A stretch of 64,000 nucleotides of DNA from DATCMH01 sp036563505 (lineage in GTDB: Bacteria; Pseudomonadota; Alphaproteobacteria; Rhizobiales; Beijerinckiaceae), in assembly GCA_036563505.1 (NCBI GenBank), contig DATCMH010000025.1, positions 1 to 64,000 of the forward strand. Reading direction: 5' to 3'. Positions 43,648 through 51,486 of the stretch are shown here, in pieces; positions within the stretch are counted from its first letter, which is position 1; each line of letters starts with the position of its first letter. The translations under genes and the position numbers were made by a program. The notes beneath the pieces are model-generated. The model saw only the letters and a program-made list of their open reading frames with translations, was not told the DNA's origin and made no database searches.

Positions 43648-44406
43648 ATGAAGGGTTTGACGCTGCGCAACCTGCACAAGACCTACTTCGATCCCGCCGT
43701 CGGCACGAAAGTCACGGCGGTGCAGGACGTCTCGCTCGAGATCCGCCCGGGCGAGTTCGTCGCGGTCGTCGGTCCTTCGGGCTGCGGCAAGAGCACGATC
43801 CTCAACATGGTCGCGGGCTTCCTGCCGGCGACGAAGGGCGACATCATCGTCGGCGACCGGGCCGTGAAGGGGCCGGGCCGCGACCGCGGGGTCGTGTTCC
43901 AGAACTTCGCTCTCCTTCCGTGGAAGACGGTCATCGACAACGTAGGCTTCGGCCTGAAGATGCGCGGCATCCCCAAGCCGGAACGCGACCGGGTGGCGCG
44001 CGAGTTCCTGGCCTTGGCGGGTTTGTCCCACGCGGCCGACCGATACCCCAACGAGCTCTCCGGAGGCATGCAGCAGCGGGTGGGCGTCGTGCGCGCGCTC
44101 GCCAACGAGCCCGACGTGCTCCTGATGGACGAGCCCTTCGCGAGCGTCGACGCCCAGACCCGAATGACCCTGCAGGAGGAACTCACCCGGATCTGGCAGG
44201 AGCGGCCCCATACGGTCCTGTTCATCACCCACGACGTGGGCGAGGCGGTGTTCCTGGCCGATCGGGTCGTCGTGCTCTCGAAAGGACGGGTGTTGCGCGA
44301 GATCGACGTGCCCATCGCCCGGCCCCGGGTCTGGGACGCCGTCTCCGAGCAGGACGACTTCAAGCGCCTCTCCTTTGAGGTCCTGCAGATGGTGAGGGCC
44401 GCATGA
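43648..44406 (+). CDS. ABC transporter ATP-binding protein, nitrate/taurine type
   Basis: A 252-residue ATPase with Walker A GPSGCGKST, Q-loop FQNFALLPW, signature LSGGMQQR, Walker B LLMDEPF and H-loop FITHDVGEAVFLADR. The layout and DVGEAVFLADRV match SsuB/TauB/NrtD. The start at 43648 has GGGAGGGAAGG just upstream; an in-frame ATG at 43597 overlaps the permease stop and would add 17 basic residues, so the start is not certain. It belongs with the two permeases and the binding protein at 44747. Confidence 0.92.
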   Translation: MKGLTLRNLHKTYFDPAVGTKVTAVQDVSLEIRPGEFVAVVGPSGCGKSTILNMVAGFLPATKGDIIVGDRAVKGPGRDRGVVFQNFALLPWKTVIDNVGFGLKMRGIPKPERDRVAREFLALAGLSHAADRYPNELSGGMQQRVGVVRALANEPDVLLMDEPFASVDAQTRMTLQEELTRIWQERPHTVLFITHDVGEAVFLADRVVVLSKGRVLREIDVPIARPRVWDAVSEQDDFKRLSFEVLQMVRAA

Positions 44407-44744
44407 GCCCCACGATCCTTGCCCGCGCCATCCCGCGCTCGGGGCGGGGCCGGGTCGTTCTCGGGCTCCTCGCGGCCTACGCCGCCTGGCAGCTCTGGCT
44501 CACCGTCGCGGCGGCCGGGAAGGTCGCCGAGGAGCTTCGCGCGGGTCGGCCCCGGGTGAACCTGCAGGTCACGCTCTCCTTTCCGCCCGAGCGCTTTCAC
44601 GTGCTCGCCCTTCAGCGTTTCGGCCGGGTGTCCGGCACCGAGAAGAACTCCGTCGAAGTACGGGGGGTGAAGAAGGATGACCTGAACGCCGTCGCGCGGC
44701 CCTACTGGGTGCGCCGCGTCGGCCCCATGGAAGAGGGAGGATAG
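44403..44744 (+). CDS. Unknown small membrane-anchored protein in the ABC operon
   Basis: A 113-residue protein with one N-terminal hydrophobic segment (about 18-38, VVLGLLAAYAAWQLWLTVAA) after a basic head, then about 75 polar residues (VTLSFPPERFHVLALQRFGR, KNSVEVRGVKKDDL). Its ATG overlaps the ATPase stop (ATGA) and the binding protein follows by two bases, so it is firmly embedded in the operon. No family is recognised. A single-span, periplasm-facing component of the importer is a guess. Confidence 0.65.
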   Translation: MSPTILARAIPRSGRGRVVLGLLAAYAAWQLWLTVAAAGKVAEELRAGRPRVNLQVTLSFPPERFHVLALQRFGRVSGTEKNSVEVRGVKKDDLNAVARPYWVRRVGPMEEGG

Positions 44745-44746
44745 CG

Positions 44747-45814
44747 ATGAACAGACGTGAATGGCTCGTCACCGCGGCGGCCGCCGCACTCGTCGCCGGC
44801 GGCGGGCGAGCGGCCGCGCAGGATATGGTCAAGCTCAAGGCGGGAATGGTGAGCGCGATCGACCAGATCGGCCTGCCGATCGCCCTTGAGCGCGGCTTCT
44901 TCGAGAAGCAGGGCCTCGATGTCGAGATCGTCCGGCCCTACGCCACTGGGGTGGATGCCCTGAACGCGCTTCAGGCTGGCGAGAGCCAGATCGTGCAGGT
45001 CGGCGTGCCGATGATCGGCGCCGTGCTCCGCGGCATGGATCTCGTTGCTTTGGCGAACTACAGCGGGAACGCCGCGAAGGCGGGGTCCGACACCACGATG
45101 GCCCTCATCGCGAGCGGGGCGTCGGGCATTCGCAAGGGTGATCTTGCAAGCCTCAAAGGCAAGAAGATTGCCGCCTCGTTCGGGACGATCAACCACCTCT
45201 ACGCACTGGCGCTGATCGAGAAGGCGGGTCTCACGCCGGCCGACGTCACGCTCGTCAATACGCCGCCCCCGGACATGACGGTTGCCCTCCTCTCGAAGGG
45301 TGTCGATGCCTTCGCAGCGTGGGACCCCTGGCCGATCGTGGCCTTGCGCGACGTGCCGGGCGCCGTCGAGGTGATCCGCGGCGGCGATCTCATCGCCTAT
45401 CTCGGCTTCAACGTCGCGACCCGAGACTGGGCGGGCAAGAACGGGCCCACCATCGTCAAGTTCCTCGCCGGCCTTGCGGAAGCCGACCAGTGGATGCGCA
45501 AGAACCCGCAGCGCGCCGCCCAAGTGGCGACCCGCTGGGTGCCTGGCCTCAAGCAGGACGTGGCCGAGGCGGCGATGGAGTTCAACATCCAGCAGGCCGA
45601 CCGGCGCCTGTCGGCCAACAATTACCGGGCGCTCTGGAGCGCGCAGGAACGGTTGAACCGACTTGGCTTCCTGAAATCATCCTTCGACGTCAACAAGCAC
45701 TTCGACCCCGCGCATATCCTGAAGGTCATGGCGGATCAGCCGGCGCTTTTCGCCGACCTTCCGCCCATCCCGGCCGAGGTTGCCCTGAAGCCGGGCTTCA
45801 CCTTCGCGCCCTGA
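44747..45814 (+). CDS. ABC substrate-binding protein, SsuA/NMT1 type
   Basis: A 355-residue periplasmic binding protein. The N-terminal MNRREWLVTAAAAALVAGGG and AAAQ form a secretion signal with a Tat-like RR pair followed by E rather than the strict motif. The mature part has GLPIALERGFFEKQGLDVEI, AGESQIVQVG and AAFGTINHLYALALIEKAGL-type segments of the NMT1/SsuA fold. It completes the upstream importer. Its ligand could be a sulfonate, nitrile, thiamine precursor or aromatic acid and is not readable from sequence. Confidence 0.86.
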   Translation: MNRREWLVTAAAAALVAGGGRAAAQDMVKLKAGMVSAIDQIGLPIALERGFFEKQGLDVEIVRPYATGVDALNALQAGESQIVQVGVPMIGAVLRGMDLVALANYSGNAAKAGSDTTMALIASGASGIRKGDLASLKGKKIAASFGTINHLYALALIEKAGLTPADVTLVNTPPPDMTVALLSKGVDAFAAWDPWPIVALRDVPGAVEVIRGGDLIAYLGFNVATRDWAGKNGPTIVKFLAGLAEADQWMRKNPQRAAQVATRWVPGLKQDVAEAAMEFNIQQADRRLSANNYRALWSAQERLNRLGFLKSSFDVNKHFDPAHILKVMADQPALFADLPPIPAEVALKPGFTFAP

Positions 45815-45897
45815 CGTCGAGACGCAAGGGTCGCGGCCGTCTCGGCGCCGCGACCCACCCTCGCCGCCGCACGATCCACCGTCCCGAGCCCCTCTCG

Positions 45898-47025
45898 ATG
45901 ACCGACATCACCTATCTGACGAGCATCAAGTTCGAGCATGGCGCGGTCGAGGCGCTGCCTGCCGAGCTTCAGGCGCTCGGGATGAAACGCCCGCTCCTGG
46001 TGAGCGACCGCGGCCTCGCCGCGGCCGGACTGGTGGAGCGGATCATGCCGCTCCTGCCGCCGGGCACCCCGGCCTTCCTCGATGTTCCAACGAACCCGAC
46101 CGAGGAGGCCGTGCTCGGCGCGCTCGCGACGTACCGCGCCGAGGGCTGCGACGGCGTCATTGGGTTCGGGGGCGGCTCGCCCATCGACCTTGCCAAGGGC
46201 GTGGCGCTCCTGGCGAGCCATGAGGGCGAGCTGGCCCGCTACGCCGCCATCGAGGGCGGGGTGTCCCGGATCACCGCCGCGATCCCGCCGGTGATCGCGG
46301 TCCCGACCACCGCAGGCACCGGCTCGGAGGTGGGACGTGCCGCCCTGATCACGCTCGCGGACGGGCGTAAGGTCGGCGTGATCAGCCCCTACCTCATCCC
46401 GCGGCGCGCCCTCTGCGACCCGGATCTGACCTTGGGACTGCCGCCCTTCCTCACGGCGGCGACCGGGCTCGACGCCCTCTCCCACTGCATCGAGACCTTC
46501 CTCTCGCCCCGGGTGAACCCGCCGGCGGAGGCAATCGCCCTCGACGGGGCCGGGCGTCTCTGGCGCAACATCGAGCGCGCCGTGCAGGACGGGCGAGACC
46601 GCGACGCGCGATGGCACATGATGATGGGGTCGCTCGAGGGCGGGCTGACCTTCCAGAAGGGGCTCGGAGCCGTTCATGCCCTGTCCCACGCCCTCGGAGC
46701 CCTGAAATCGCCGTCGCTTCACCACGGCACCCTCAACGCGATCCTGCTCCCGCCTGTCCTGCGATTCAACGCGCCGGCCTGCACGGAAAAGTACGGGCGT
46801 TTGGCCGCCGTCCTCGGCCTCCCGGCCGGCACGGACCTCGCGGGAGCCTTCGATGACCTCAATCGCCGTCTGGCCATCCCGCCGGGCCTGCGCACCCTCG
46901 GCTTGCAGGAAAAGCAACTCGAGGGCGTGGTCGCAGGCGCGCTCGCGGACCATAGCCACCCGACGAATCCTCGGCCCCCGACCGGGGACGACTATCGTGA
47001 CATCCTGCGCGGCGTCATGGTGTAG
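45898..47025 (+). CDS. Iron-containing alcohol dehydrogenase
   Basis: A 375-residue group III alcohol dehydrogenase. The NAD-binding GFGGGSPIDLAKGVAL is followed by metal ligands Asp192 and His196 (GLDALSHCIETF) and His260 and His275/276 (LGAVHALSHALG, LHHGTLN). This family includes 1,3-propanediol, 4-hydroxybutyrate and maleylacetate reductases; the sequence fits ordinary alcohol dehydrogenase as well as any. It starts 83 bases after the binding protein at the ATG at 45898. The frame upstream is open but is antisense-like and not coding. A 243-base gap follows. Confidence 0.88.
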   Translation: MTDITYLTSIKFEHGAVEALPAELQALGMKRPLLVSDRGLAAAGLVERIMPLLPPGTPAFLDVPTNPTEEAVLGALATYRAEGCDGVIGFGGGSPIDLAKGVALLASHEGELARYAAIEGGVSRITAAIPPVIAVPTTAGTGSEVGRAALITLADGRKVGVISPYLIPRRALCDPDLTLGLPPFLTAATGLDALSHCIETFLSPRVNPPAEAIALDGAGRLWRNIERAVQDGRDRDARWHMMMGSLEGGLTFQKGLGAVHALSHALGALKSPSLHHGTLNAILLPPVLRFNAPACTEKYGRLAAVLGLPAGTDLAGAFDDLNRRLAIPPGLRTLGLQEKQLEGVVAGALADHSHPTNPRPPTGDDYRDILRGVMV

Positions 47026-47268
47026 GCTGGGGGTGAGCCCTTGCGTTGGCCGTGACCGGACTGGTTCGCGCACGCGGCCCCGAGGACCGGTCGCCGGACC
47101 GCGGCGCGGGCAGACTCCGTTCGACTTTAAGAACCGTAGGACGGGCCGGCGACCCGCTCACATCGAGTCGATAATCCTCGCCAGAGCCATTGCAAATGCC
47201 CGCGAGAGTTGGAACACTCGTCTTCAAGCAGCCTGGGACAAACCGGGCGCGTTCGGGAGGAATTGACC

Positions 47269-48525
47269 ATGAGCAGAGTGTTGAAGGCGGCGCTTGCGTC
47301 GTGCTGTTTCCTCGTCGCAGCGAGCGCGGCGATTGCCCAAGAAAAACTGAAGATCGGCGCCACGGCGACGCTCGCCGGCGCCCTCACATCCGGCGGCGAA
47401 GATGGGGTCCGCGGCCTGCAGATCGCCTTGAAGCAGGCCGGCAACAAGATCGCAGGCCGCGAGGTCGAGCTCATCATCGCTCCGACCGACGCGAGCCCTG
47501 ATTCCGCGCTCCGCGCCGCCCGCAAGCTCGTCGAGCAGGACCGGGTCCAGATCATCGTCGGGCCGCTCTCCGGATCGGAGGGCATCGCGCTGCGGGACTA
47601 TTCCAAGACGGTTCCCAACGTCACCATCATCAACGGCTCCTCCGGCGCGCTGGAGGCCACCTACGTCAACCCGTCGCCGAACTTCTTCCGCTTCAACAGC
47701 GACGGCGCCATGTGGATGGCCGGGCTCGGCGAGTATGTCCTGAAGGACAAGGGCTACAAGAAGATCGCAGTCATCGCGGAGGATTACTCGTTCCCCTACA
47801 CGCAGGTCATGGGCTTCGCCCTCGGCTATTGCCGGGCCGGCGGCCAGATCGTCCAGCGCCAGTGGGTGCCGCTCGGCACCAAGGACTTCGGCTCCGTCAT
47901 CGCCAACCTTCCCGACGACGTGGACGCGGTGTTCCTCGGGCTCGGCGGCGGCGACGCCGTCAACTTCCTGAACCAGTACAGCCAGACGGGCGGCAAGGCG
48001 AAGTTCATCGGCGGCTCGATCATGGTCGACCAGACCGTGCTCTCCTCGCGCGGCGCGGCCAAGCGCCTCCTCGTCGGCACCCCGTCGTCGGGCGGCGTCG
48101 CGGATGCCTGGGACTCTCCGAAGTGGAAGGAGTGGGTGAAGCTCTATCAGGAGTCGTTCCCGGCCGATAAGCGCTTCGCGAGCCCCTCGCTCTTCGCCAC
48201 CAACTACTACAACGCCTTCAACGCGATGAAGACGGCGCTGGAGCAGGTCGGTGGAGACCTGTCCGACGGCGGAGGCAAGTTCAGGGCGGCCCTCGCGAAG
48301 GTCGAGCTCGACGCCCCGAACGGCAAGATCAGGCTCGACGACAACCGGCAGGCGATCGCCACGACCTTCATCACGGAAGTCGCCGAGCTGCCGAACGGCG
48401 AGTTGACGAACAAGTTCGTCAGGACCGTGCCGGACGTCACGCAAACGCTCGGCCTCTCGCCCGAGGCGTTCAAGGCGGTCGGCCTGCCGTCACGCACCAA
48501 CCCCGAGTGCAAGCCCACCTCGTGA
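47269..48525 (+). CDS. Branched-chain amino acid type ABC substrate-binding protein
   Basis: A 418-residue periplasmic binding protein of the LivJ/Peripla_BP_6 family. A signal peptide (ALASCCFLVAASAAIAQ, about 1-25) precedes EKLKIGATATLAGALTSGG and VIVGPLSGSEG. The start at 47269 has GGGAGG eight bases upstream and gives a proper signal; a longer frame from 47209 adds 20 Ser-rich residues. These proteins bind amino acids, urea, amides or aromatic compounds. It leads the second importer of the window. Confidence 0.9.
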   Translation: MSRVLKAALASCCFLVAASAAIAQEKLKIGATATLAGALTSGGEDGVRGLQIALKQAGNKIAGREVELIIAPTDASPDSALRAARKLVEQDRVQIIVGPLSGSEGIALRDYSKTVPNVTIINGSSGALEATYVNPSPNFFRFNSDGAMWMAGLGEYVLKDKGYKKIAVIAEDYSFPYTQVMGFALGYCRAGGQIVQRQWVPLGTKDFGSVIANLPDDVDAVFLGLGGGDAVNFLNQYSQTGGKAKFIGGSIMVDQTVLSSRGAAKRLLVGTPSSGGVADAWDSPKWKEWVKLYQESFPADKRFASPSLFATNYYNAFNAMKTALEQVGGDLSDGGGKFRAALAKVELDAPNGKIRLDDNRQAIATTFITEVAELPNGELTNKFVRTVPDVTQTLGLSPEAFKAVGLPSRTNPECKPTS

Positions 48526-48551
48526 CGCGCCACGGCCGCGGCTAGAACGGA

Positions 48552-48574
48552 GAAGGGCGGCTTGGCCGCCCTTC
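48552..48574 (+). terminator. Hairpin between binding-protein gene and livH-type permease
   Basis: GAAGGGCGG, CTTGG loop and CCGCCCTTC form a perfect nine-base-pair stem 27 bases past the binding-protein stop. No T run follows, so it may be a weak terminator or an mRNA-stabilising hairpin that raises the ratio of binding protein to transporter, as in other importer operons. This role is inferred. Confidence 0.6.
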
Positions 48575-48596
48575 GCGCAAGGGTCCGGGTGAGGTC

Positions 48597-49610
48597 ATGA
48601 GCTCCTTCGTCGCGCGCCGTCCGCTGGCGTCGCTGCTGATCCTGATCGCGGGAGCCCTCTTCCTGTGGCTCGTCTTCGCGGTCTGGACGCCCGGCATGGA
48701 AGCGGCGTTCGGGCGCAAGCGGGTGTTCCTGAGCGCCCTTTTCAACGGCATCACGCTCGGGGCGCTCTACTTCCTTGTCGCGAGCGGTTTCACGTTGATC
48801 TTCGGCCTGATGCGCAACGTGAACCTCGCGCACGGTTCGCTCTACCTGCTCGGCGGCTATCTCGGCTTCAGCGTCGGCAGCGCCACCGGATCCTGGGTCG
48901 CGGCGCTGCTCGCCTCCTTCGTGGTCGTGGCGCTCGCCGGCATCCTGATGCAGGTGCTCCTGTTTCGCTGGATGGAGGGACAAGACCTTCGCCAGACGCT
49001 GGTCACCATCGGGCTCTCGATCGTCCTCGCCGACCTGCTGCTCTGGGGCTACGGCGGCGACACGTTCCAGGTCGAAACCCCTGCCTGGCTTTCCGGCCCC
49101 GTCCAGCTTCCCTTCGCCGTCGCTCTCCGGAGCAACGGCGAGGCCGTGATGATGACCTATCCGGCTCTCCGCCTGGCCATCTTCCTCGGCGCCGTCGTGG
49201 TCGGCGTCCTGATGTGGCTCGCTCTCAACCGGACCCGGGTCGGGATGCTGGTGCGGGCAGGCGTCGACGATCGCGACATGCTCTCGGCCACGGGCGTTCG
49301 CGTCCAGCTCGTCTTCGTCATGGTCTTCGCCTTCGGCGCCGGGCTCGCCGGCTTGGCGGGCGTGGTCGGCGGCACCTTTCAGTCCCTCCAGCCGGGGGAG
49401 GACACGAAGATCCTTCTCTCCTCCCTCGTCGTGGTGATCGTCGGCGGCATGGGCTCGATCCCAGGGGCCGCCGTCGGCGCGCTCATCGTGGGCCTGGCCG
49501 AGCAGTTCGGCTCGGTCTACATGCCGACCTATGCCGTGATGCTGACGTTCCTCATCATGGTAGCGGTCCTCGCGGTGCGGCCGCAGGGCCTTGCGGCCGT
49601 GCGGCGCTGA
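48597..49610 (+). CDS. ABC permease, LivH type
   Basis: A 337-residue inner-membrane permease with about eight spans. An N-terminal Arg-rich head leads to LFNGITLGALYFLVASGFTL and the family segment GLMRNVNLAHGSLYLLGGYL. The C-terminal part has VVVIVGGMGSIPGAAVGALI, the EAA-like loop of LivH. The start ATG lies 22 bases after the hairpin. It pairs with LivM at 49613. Confidence 0.92.
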   Translation: MSSFVARRPLASLLILIAGALFLWLVFAVWTPGMEAAFGRKRVFLSALFNGITLGALYFLVASGFTLIFGLMRNVNLAHGSLYLLGGYLGFSVGSATGSWVAALLASFVVVALAGILMQVLLFRWMEGQDLRQTLVTIGLSIVLADLLLWGYGGDTFQVETPAWLSGPVQLPFAVALRSNGEAVMMTYPALRLAIFLGAVVVGVLMWLALNRTRVGMLVRAGVDDRDMLSATGVRVQLVFVMVFAFGAGLAGLAGVVGGTFQSLQPGEDTKILLSSLVVVIVGGMGSIPGAAVGALIVGLAEQFGSVYMPTYAVMLTFLIMVAVLAVRPQGLAAVRR

Positions 49611-49612
49611 CG

Positions 49613-50704
49613 ATGGCGGTCGGCACCTCCCCCGCACCTCTCGGCTTGACCGACCCCCGGACCGGCGATGCGGCCGGGGCCATCGCGCGGCTCGGCGTCT
49701 CGTTCTGGGTTTTTTCGGCCGTCCTGATCCTGATGCCCCTGATCGCGAGCCCCTTCTGGCTCGTTCAGATCTTCGCCTATGCGGCGATCCTCGGCATGAT
49801 CGCGCTGAGCCTGATGTTCCTGGCGGGCTACGGCGGCATCGTCAGTCTCGTGCAGATGACGGTCGCGGGCCTCGCCGGCTATCTCGTGGCCATCCTCGGC
49901 GACAGTGCCATCACGCAGATCAGCCTTACGTGGCCGTGGTGGGTCGCCGTGCCGATCGCGATCCTGATCGCAACCCTGTTCGGGACGATCAGCGGCGCCC
50001 TTTCGGTTCGCACCGAAGGCATCTACACGATCATGATCACGCTGGCGATCGCGTCGGCCTTCTACTACCTCACCCTTCAGAACTACACGATCTTCAACGG
50101 CTTCAGCGGCTTCAACGGCATCGTGCCCCCGCGCTTCCTCGGCGTGGACTGGCGCGGCACGAACGCCTTCTACTATCTCGCCCTCGGCTGCGCGGCCCTG
50201 GCCTATTGGGCCGTCGTTTACGTGTCGCGGGCTCCGTTCGGTCTGGCCCTGCAGGGCACTCGCGACAATCCCCGGCGGATGGCGGCTCTGGGCTTCAACG
50301 TCGCGGCCCACCGCATCGCCGCCTATTCTTTCGCCTCGGTCATCGCGGCCGTCGCGGGCGTGCTCCTCGTCTGGTTCCAAGGGCAGATGTCCCCCGGCAC
50401 CGCGGGCGTCGGGCCGGTCGTTGACATCCTCATCATTGCGGTCGTGGGCGGCTTGGGCCGCCCGATCGGGCCCTTCATCGGCGCGCTGGTCTACGTCCTC
50501 CTGCGCACCTTCTCGCTCGACGCTCTCGAAGCGATCGGGCTCGACGGGAAGCGCTTCCAGCTCGTCATCGGACTTGGCTTCCTCCTGATCGTGCTGTTCT
50601 CGCCGGGTGGGCTCATCGGCATCTACGAGCGGCTCCGCGAGCGGCACCGGCGGAGCCAGGACACCCGCGCGGCCACCATGAACGCCGCGGGGAGGGGCCC
50701 GTGA
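49613..50704 (+). CDS. ABC permease, LivM type
   Basis: A 363-residue permease with about nine spans. Signs are LFLAGYGGIVSLVQMTVAGLAG-like (about 78-98), SVRTEGIYTIMITLAIA, and the cytoplasmic loop AVVGGLGRPIGPFIGAL of LivM. The start ATG is two bases after the LivH stop. Its end overlaps the ATPase GTG start (GTGA), so all Liv genes are translationally coupled. The final 25 residues are charged (RLRERHRRSQ). Confidence 0.9.
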   Translation: MAVGTSPAPLGLTDPRTGDAAGAIARLGVSFWVFSAVLILMPLIASPFWLVQIFAYAAILGMIALSLMFLAGYGGIVSLVQMTVAGLAGYLVAILGDSAITQISLTWPWWVAVPIAILIATLFGTISGALSVRTEGIYTIMITLAIASAFYYLTLQNYTIFNGFSGFNGIVPPRFLGVDWRGTNAFYYLALGCAALAYWAVVYVSRAPFGLALQGTRDNPRRMAALGFNVAAHRIAAYSFASVIAAVAGVLLVWFQGQMSPGTAGVGPVVDILIIAVVGGLGRPIGPFIGALVYVLLRTFSLDALEAIGLDGKRFQLVIGLGFLLIVLFSPGGLIGIYERLRERHRRSQDTRAATMNAAGRGP

Positions 50705-51486
50705 GCGCCGGGCCTGCCCTCGGATTGCGGTCGTCCAACGCGGGCAACGCGCTGGAACTGCGGGGCGTCGGGCGTCTCTTCGGCGCGCTCGCCGCCTTGT
50801 CGGACATAACACTGAGCGTGCGACCCGGCGAACGGCGCGCCGTTCTCGGCTCCAACGGGGCGGGAAAGACCACGCTCTTCAACTGCATCACCGGCGATTT
50901 CCCGCCCTCGTCAGGCGTCATCCGCTTCTTCGGCGAGGACGTGACCGCCTTTCCGCCCCAGGAGCGGATCCGTCGGGGCCTTCGGCGCACCTATCAGATC
51001 TCGTCCCTGTTCACCGGGCTGACGGTGTTCGACAACGTGTATCTCGCCTGCCGGGGCGTTTCGCGAAATCGCTTCTCGCTGCTGCGTCCGCGTCGCGACG
51101 AGGCGCTCATGCAGGCCGCGGAGAGCCTCGTCGAGGCCGTGCACCTCGCGCCGGTGAGGGATCGGCTCGTCGGGGAGCTCGCCTACGGCCAGCAACGCCA
51201 GCTCGAGATCGCTCTCGCCCTTTCGGGCGCTCCGCGCTTCATCCTCTTCGACGAGCCGGCGGCCGGCCTCTCGCCGACGGAGCGGCGCGACCTCGTCCAC
51301 ATCCTGACGTCGCTGCCCTCCCATATCGGCTACATCATCATCGAGCACGACATGGACGTCGCGCTGCGCGTCGTCGAGAGCGTGACGATGATGCACAACG
51401 GCCGCATCTTCAAGGAAGGGCGGCCGGAGGAGATCGAGACCGACCCCGAGGTCCAGGAACTCTATCTCGGAGGCGCCCATGGCTGA
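50701..51486 (+). CDS. ABC ATP-binding protein, LivG type
   Basis: A 261-residue ATPase with Walker A GSNGAGKTT, Q-loop RRTYQISSLF, and Walker B FILFDEPAAGLSPTERR. The signature is ELAYGQQRQLEIALAL, the usual LivG variation (YGQQR). The GTG start overlaps LivM by four bases and the end overlaps the fused ATPase by eight. Together with 51479-53716 it forms the ATPase pair of the Liv importer. Nothing odd in the key residues. Confidence 0.93.
   Translation: MSAGPALGLRSSNAGNALELRGVGRLFGALAALSDITLSVRPGERRAVLGSNGAGKTTLFNCITGDFPPSSGVIRFFGEDVTAFPPQERIRRGLRRTYQISSLFTGLTVFDNVYLACRGVSRNRFSLLRPRRDEALMQAAESLVEAVHLAPVRDRLVGELAYGQQRQLEIALALSGAPRFILFDEPAAGLSPTERRDLVHILTSLPSHIGYIIIEHDMDVALRVVESVTMMHNGRIFKEGRPEEIETDPEVQELYLGGAHG

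Noticed and set aside
45319..45897. Upstream extension of the iron alcohol dehydrogenase frame
   Set aside because: It overlaps the binding-protein gene in another frame and lacks homology; the ATG at 45898 begins the recognisable protein.
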